A DNA stretch of 64,000 bases from Primula veris. Taxonomy: Eukaryota; Streptophyta; Magnoliopsida; Ericales; Primulaceae. Both the position numbers and the translations under genes were made by a program. Below the pieces are notes generated by a model that did no database searches, was not told the DNA's origin, and saw only the letters and a program-made list of their open reading frames with translations. Below, piece after piece: positions 59,671 to 64,000 of the stretch (positions within the stretch are counted from its first letter, which is position 1; each line of letters begins with the position of its first letter). Location of the stretch: NCBI GenBank assembly GCA_963682055.1, contig OY821747.1:34284126-34348125 (forward strand), given 5' to 3'.

Positions 59671-61872
59671 TCAAGGTTCCACCTGAAGAGATGTTGGTGG
59701 GGGAACAGTAGAATCCGGTCGAGGAGAAGACGCGGTCGACATAGAGTGAGGACGCAGCGCTGTCGAAATTGTCTGCCCCGGTAGCCGCGGAAGCTCTTCT
59801 TCACGAAGATTCGCCCAGTCCAAGGGTTTCGGCGGTGCACCATGCGGACACGGGTACACCAACTCCGACCACGCCCTATCCGACAGAGGAACATTCGCGA
59901 AGTTGAGCGCCCGCACATGAGCGCAGTATACAGAAAAGTTGGCCATCATCGCTAACTTTTTCCGCTCCTCCGCCTGTGCCGTTTTCAGGGCAGACACCTT
60001 AGCCTTTTCGGCTTCCACATCCTCAGCCAGGAGCAAGTTCTCCTCCTCTACTTCGCCGTACTTAGCGGCCATGTCCTCTTTTTCCTCCCTCAATTTCTCG
60101 ACCTCCTCGGTCAGGTGCAGGAAGTCCACCGACAGTTTGTCATAATTCTCGCCCAGGGTTTTCTTCTCGGCGACCAATTTCTCCTTATCGGCCTCAAGAT
60201 TATCCTTCTCGGCCACCAATTTCTCTTTCTCAGCCCCGAGAGCTCCCAGCTGATCCCGTAGCGCCACGGCACTCACAGCAATCTGCACTTCAACACATTA
60301 GTTTCCACATAAAATACAAGTACCAAACCTATATAGTGCAATACGAGCCCCACATACCCTCAGCGCATCTGCGTGGGTCTGCTCTATAACTGACATAGTA
60401 GGTTGGGCAGATAGCTTTTCTGCATTCTTAAACACAAGGGGTTTCAGAGCCGTATACCCCATCTTCAGCGTTCTCGGTTGATCCAGCAGTTCACCCCTAC
60501 ATCGGTCAATGTACCGGGTCATTGCAACCCCATCCACCAACCCCTTCTCGGATCCGTCGAGAGCCTCACCCTCGACACCCACCACATCATCCCCGGCATT
60601 CTCTTCGCCGCCTTCCATCTCCACCCCCACGTCCTCCTCCAACTGCTCAATCTCAGGGGCCCTATGCCCGATCACTTCCTCATTACGGAGGGGCGAGCAC
60701 ACGGACAACTCTATCGGACCCTCGGTGGGGATAGGCGAGATAACCGGCAAAGTCATCGTACCCTCTCCCATATTCGTCAAGAGGTTCATATATCCGAATA
60801 CATCGTCGACCGACCCCTGAAACACAATAATACCCATAGATCGGGCAAGAGCGAGGGTAACCAATTGAGAAGTCAGTAGCTGAAACAAGACGACTAATAA
60901 AGCAAAGCACTAGCGAACCAAATGACAAACCAAAAGACAAGAAAATCATAATACATATACACATACCTCGCCCGGAGCAACGTCATCCTCGGCGGTATCC
61001 CCTTGAGCAGCGGCAAACACCCCCTCGCCCGAGCCAACGTTAGCCTCTTCCTCGGTAACCGACGTATCAGTTCCCCTAGCCCTCTTCGTTGTTTCAACGA
61101 CAGGCTCAGCTGCGCGACGCTTAGAACGAACAGCTCTTTTCCCAAGCCGAGTAGCACACCGAGCCTGTACCACCTTTAAAAATTCCTCCTCGGGCTCTTT
61201 CGGGATCTCGGGTGCCGGATTCCCCTTGGTCACCGACCCCATCGGGTACCCGAGCAACATGGGAGCCGTACGACTTGCAGGATCAGGCGTAGGTCCCGGC
61301 CCCCACCATTTCCAAAGAGCTAACAAAGCCTCTACATTGGGAGCGCCGAGATCTGGCATAGTGGGAGCATTGGTAGCCGGTCCAGGAATCTGGTGTCCCG
61401 GACAAGCCCATTCACCAGACGCAATAACAATACCGAGATTGCGCTCTTTGTTGGTATCCGGCAAACCGATAACGAGCCGGCAAAAGGCACGCAGAGTCTT
61501 CAAATACGAGCTGCGACGCTCAAAGCTCAGACTATAGACTCCAAAGACGTCCTTCAGTTCAATCGGTATTCCGGACAACTCCGATAGCCTTTGGATACCA
61601 TTCAGAGTACGGTAACCATTTAGGGCCAGTTGGGCCGGAGCAATTTGGACGGCCTCAAAGAACGAGGCCACCCAATTTGTAAAGGGCAGTCGAAGACCCC
61701 CAGTAAAGAAGGCCGACGACCGCACAGCTACCTCGCCGGCGGGAACAAATCCCAGCACCTCCTCGTCCGATATAGGAAGCCGAATATGTACGTTGTCGGG
61801 TATTCCGGCGAGTTCCTTAAAATCCTTCTCCACGAATGTGCCAACTTGGGCCACGCTTTGGGTCAAAATTTC
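59671..61872 (-). CDS. Antisense spliced gene of the Tat element (PF04195-like domain)
   Basis: Three exons: 61872-60967, 60879-60358, 60282-59671; introns of 87 and 75 bp with GTATGTG donors and CAG acceptors, all phase 0, 679 codons. Exon 1 opens at an acceptor (TATAG|GAAATT), so a tiny first exon is likely; ATG 62104 with donor ACT|GTAAGT fits in phase. Exon 1 holds a domain like the plant 'putative gypsy type transposon' family (PF04195): GGLRLPFTNWVASFFEAV, IAPAQLALNGYRTLNG, LKTLRAFCRLVIGL. Exon 2 is acidic (EMEGGEENAGDD). Exon 3 is a Lys/Glu coiled coil (LVAEKDNLEADKEKLVAEK). Such antisense ORFs are known in Retand/Grande relatives; their function is unknown. Confidence 0.78.
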
Positions 61873-62801
61873 CTATACAAAGATCATCAACAGTCCATCA
61901 ATATACTAACCAAATACACAAACCAGAACCACATCAGTAGAACGAGAGCCACCCCCCCCCCATGCACATTATATCAGAATCATCAGACATATATAGCTAA
62001 CCTGAACCATATACCAACGACACACCTATGACCACAACGACAAATCAAATACAACCCCTACAAGCGGAAAAGGGGGAGAACGAAAAATCACTTACAGTTA
62101 TCATTATGAGCAAGCAAGCGCGAACAGCAGCAACTCTTCCAACAAAACCACGAAACCCTAGAGCAAGCGGCCGAACTCTTTTCCCTTTTTGGCGGGAAAA
62201 ATATGCTTTAGAGAGAGAGATATTTTCTTCAGCAAATTTTGTGATAAAAATAAACAGGATTACTTGGCACAATAAAAAGGAGTGGAGTCACAAAAGGAAT
62301 AAAATAATAACCGTCCTTTCGTGTACCAGAGGTTCGCCCCTTTTCCAACCATACAAAAGTCAACAACCGCTGCTCTTTTTAACATTTCAACGCTCCAGAT
62401 TTCGCCACGTCAGCGCATATCCCACTACCCAAGGCAGTTCACATCATTACACCTAAATAAACGGCCAGTGGACCCTACCACGAAAAGCTTCCCACATACG
62501 CTACCAATATTATCACACAAAGAATGTCCCCCGATAAAGTTCCTCGACTCCCAACCATTTCTTACCCAAATGGCATACCGAACAAGGTGAACGGAGACCG
62601 TTTCTAGCTTAATGGCAGGGAGCATCAAGTCTAACAACGCTCTTCGGGGGGATAACCGGGCACATTGTTCGATGTATGCTCAGAAAAAAAAGAGAAGCAA
62701 GCAGGAAATAAAATAGGACAGAATCAAATGCAAGACAAGTTTTATTCATCCACAAAGGGGGAAACACAAACAATACAACAGAAAAAGAAAATACACACAT
62801 C
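61873..62801. other. Spacer between antisense genes
   Basis: Contains the likely first intron and leader of the PF04195-like gene (ATG 62104 on the minus strand, donor GTAAGT at 62095-62090) and the 3' flank of the next antisense ORF. No further gene supported. Confidence 0.4.
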
Positions 62802-63164
62802 CTACTTTTTCGAACTATCCCCCATAGCAACATCCCTCTTCGCCAAAAGTTCCTCCAGACGCTCATTCTCCCTAACCAAACGAGAAATCGCCATCTCAGC
62901 CTGTTTTAAGGCGTAAGACTGAGACTCGCATTTTTGTTCGGCCTTGAAACGGGCAGTGCCCTCCTCGTCCCAATATTGTTTAAGCCTCCTCGCTTCAGTC
63001 CGAGCACATATGAGATCATGTTTCAGCCATGACATCTCAATTTCTTTTAGTTGAAGAGGAGTCAAATCCTCCTCCCCAAAGCCAGGGGGACGAGGTAGCA
63101 AAAAGGTAGGCTCCTCTTCCATAAGGGTTTGCTTTTTGGAGGCAGACCTAGTGATGGGAGCCAT
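62802..63164 (-). CDS. Small antisense coiled-coil ORF (120 aa) of the Tat element
   Basis: ATG 63164 (MAPITRSASKKQTLMEEE) to stop at 62802. Basic N-terminus, Pro-rich PTFLLPRPPGFGEED, then a coiled coil (LKEIEMSWLKHDLICARTEA, LVRENERLEELLAKRD). Single exon with its own TATA box 70 bp upstream of the ATG. The track-longer start uses TTG and was not chosen. Function unknown. Confidence 0.65.
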   Translation of the reverse strand: MAPITRSASKKQTLMEEEPTFLLPRPPGFGEEDLTPLQLKEIEMSWLKHDLICARTEARRLKQYWDEEGTARFKAEQKCESQSYALKQAEMAISRLVRENERLEELLAKRDVAMGDSSKK

Positions 63165-63233
63165 CTCACGCAAAAGCAAGTTAGAAAACAAGAAGAGGTA
63201 GAAATTGATAATGAGATACAGGCAATAGGGAGC

Positions 63234-63240
63234 ATTTATA
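63234..63240 (-). promoter_or_regulatory. TATA box of the 120-aa antisense ORF
   Basis: TATAAAT on the minus strand in TTCTCTATAAATGCTCC, 70-76 bp upstream of ATG 63164. Confidence 0.6.
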
Positions 63241-63383
63241 GAGAATCAGAAGGCACAAAATACGAAGAGTTCCAATGGTTCACAAGACAGGCACGAGATA
63301 CGAAAAGATACAACTGATTCATTAAATACAGAAGATAAAACACAAATGGCAAAAGGGGAAATACATAAGAAAACCAGCCCAAT

Positions 63384-63863
63384 CTAAGGATCAATGGGTG
63401 GAAAAACCGAACTGCCAGACCGAGAGAAGGCAATACGAGCAGAACAATTCAGCCTAGCTTGATAGGAATCGTTCATGGCGACCAAATCGTCATTCTCCGA
63501 GGAGAGCCTATTATTTTCCGAGGTAAGAACCCTGACGCGTTCCACGAGCCGAGCATTCTTTACCATTAGGTTAGCGAGGCCCTGAGGAGAGTTGTCAAAC
63601 TCATCTTGAGAATGGTCCCAAATTTCCTCGGCATCATACCAGGAGTTGGCCAGATGGTTTCTCTGCAGCAACAAGTGATCGAGCTGGCGACTCAGTGCCG
63701 AGATCTCGGTCCACTTCACCGTCTCTTCGGGATAAGAGCCGAACAGGCTCAAGGCCAAAACGCCATACTCTTTCTCAAGCCTTGCCATCCGACTGCGGAC
63801 CCGAGATACCTCAGTATCCAAGCCCTTCATCTGAGCATGATATCTCACCACAGGTCCAGACAT
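63384..63863 (-). CDS. Small antisense coiled-coil ORF (159 aa) of the Tat element
   Basis: ATG 63863 (MSGPVVRYHAQMKGLD) to stop at 63384. Heptad-rich: EVSRVRSRMARLEKEYG, LSRQLDHLLLQRNHLA, then a leucine/asparagine coil (ENNRLSSENDDLVAMND). Ends SSVFPPIDP. Own TATA-like box about 97 bp upstream. Same size class and build as the neighbour at 62802-63164; they may be diverged paralogues. Function unknown. Confidence 0.65.
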   Translation of the reverse strand: MSGPVVRYHAQMKGLDTEVSRVRSRMARLEKEYGVLALSLFGSYPEETVKWTEISALSRQLDHLLLQRNHLANSWYDAEEIWDHSQDEFDNSPQGLANLMVKNARLVERVRVLTSENNRLSSENDDLVAMNDSYQARLNCSARIAFSRSGSSVFPPIDP

Positions 63864-63959
63864 TCTGGGAAATTGTTTAGTATGGAAGAAAATAAAGGGC
63901 TAAAGAAGAGAGAAGCAAAACGAAAAAAGAGATGATAAACTACCCAAGAAAAGAGGGTA

Positions 63960-63965
63960 CTTATA
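63960..63965 (-). promoter_or_regulatory. TATA-like box of the 159-aa antisense ORF
   Basis: TATAAG on the minus strand in CGTTCTATAAGTACCC, 97-102 bp upstream of ATG 63863. Confidence 0.5.
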
Positions 63966-64000
63966 GAACGAAGAGTATGATATTTTATAACCTTGCTTGG

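Larger units (their letters stand above)
50182..64000 (+). mobile_element. Large Ty3 LTR retrotransposon, Tat lineage (3' end beyond window)
   Basis: Starts with an LTR (TGATA...TATCA), a PBS of Tat type, gag (50830), pol (to 56748), then at least 7.2 kb of extra sequence with a tandem array and antisense genes. The pol order RT, RNase H, a second archaeal-type RNase H (HVDGSATKDGSGAGIVL), then integrase without a chromodomain is diagnostic of the Tat lineage (relatives of Retand, Grande, Ogre). It is GC-richer than the host DNA. At least 13.8 kb; the 3' LTR is not reached. That the antisense genes belong to this element is inferred from the known architecture of Retand/Grande. Confidence 0.85.

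Noticed and set aside
62028..62590. Plus-strand frames of 142 and 89 codons
   Set aside because: Opposite to the antisense gene leader; no motifs and stop-poor only because of local composition.

Overview
The window is nuclear DNA from a flowering plant, most likely a eudicot. Its genes are split by GT-AG introns, the host DNA is AT-rich, it holds plant-only genes (CPR5, egg-cell EC1), and large Ty3 LTR retrotransposons fill much of the right half. I cannot name the species. Gene models were joined by hand from splice-site phase and family similarity; every join quoted keeps the reading frame.

Layout: (1) 126-3895, minus: N-terminal five exons of a NAT10/Kre33-type RNA cytidine acetyltransferase that runs off the left edge. 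(2) 5579-13420, minus: seven-exon membrane RING-CH (MARCH-like) E3 ligase, 320 aa, whose introns hold several small transposons. (3) 13811-14100, plus: two decayed copies of AGT2 exon 1. (4) 14710-19582, plus: nine-exon alanine:glyoxylate aminotransferase 2, 460 aa. (5) 21645-29695, plus: five-exon CPR5, 544 aa, with a 4.5-kb first intron built partly of tandem repeats. (6) 31173-41403, minus: a trehalose-6-phosphate phosphatase (TPP) pseudogene that has lost its catalytic aspartates, carries frameshifts and stops, and has been blown apart by a putative solo LTR, a 320-bp triplicate repeat and a complete young 5.4-kb chromovirus (35902-41285) flanked by TTGTC target duplications. (7) 42745-45673, minus: nine-exon AhpC/TSA-like redox protein, 201 aa. 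(8) 48633-49046, minus: intronless EC1 gamete-fusion peptide. (9) 50182 to beyond 64000: a very large Tat-lineage Ty3 element with 5' LTR, PBS, gag and pol in sense, a 172-bp higher-order tandem array after pol, and a cluster of antisense genes, at least one spliced and two with their own TATA boxes. Its 3' LTR is not reached.

The host genes are unrelated housekeeping, metabolic, immunity and reproductive genes with no operon-like logic. The most unusual system is the Tat element: one transposon that seems to carry a sense gag-pol transcript plus several independently promoted antisense coiled-coil protein genes, and that contains a satellite array. The best record of genome decay is the TPP locus.
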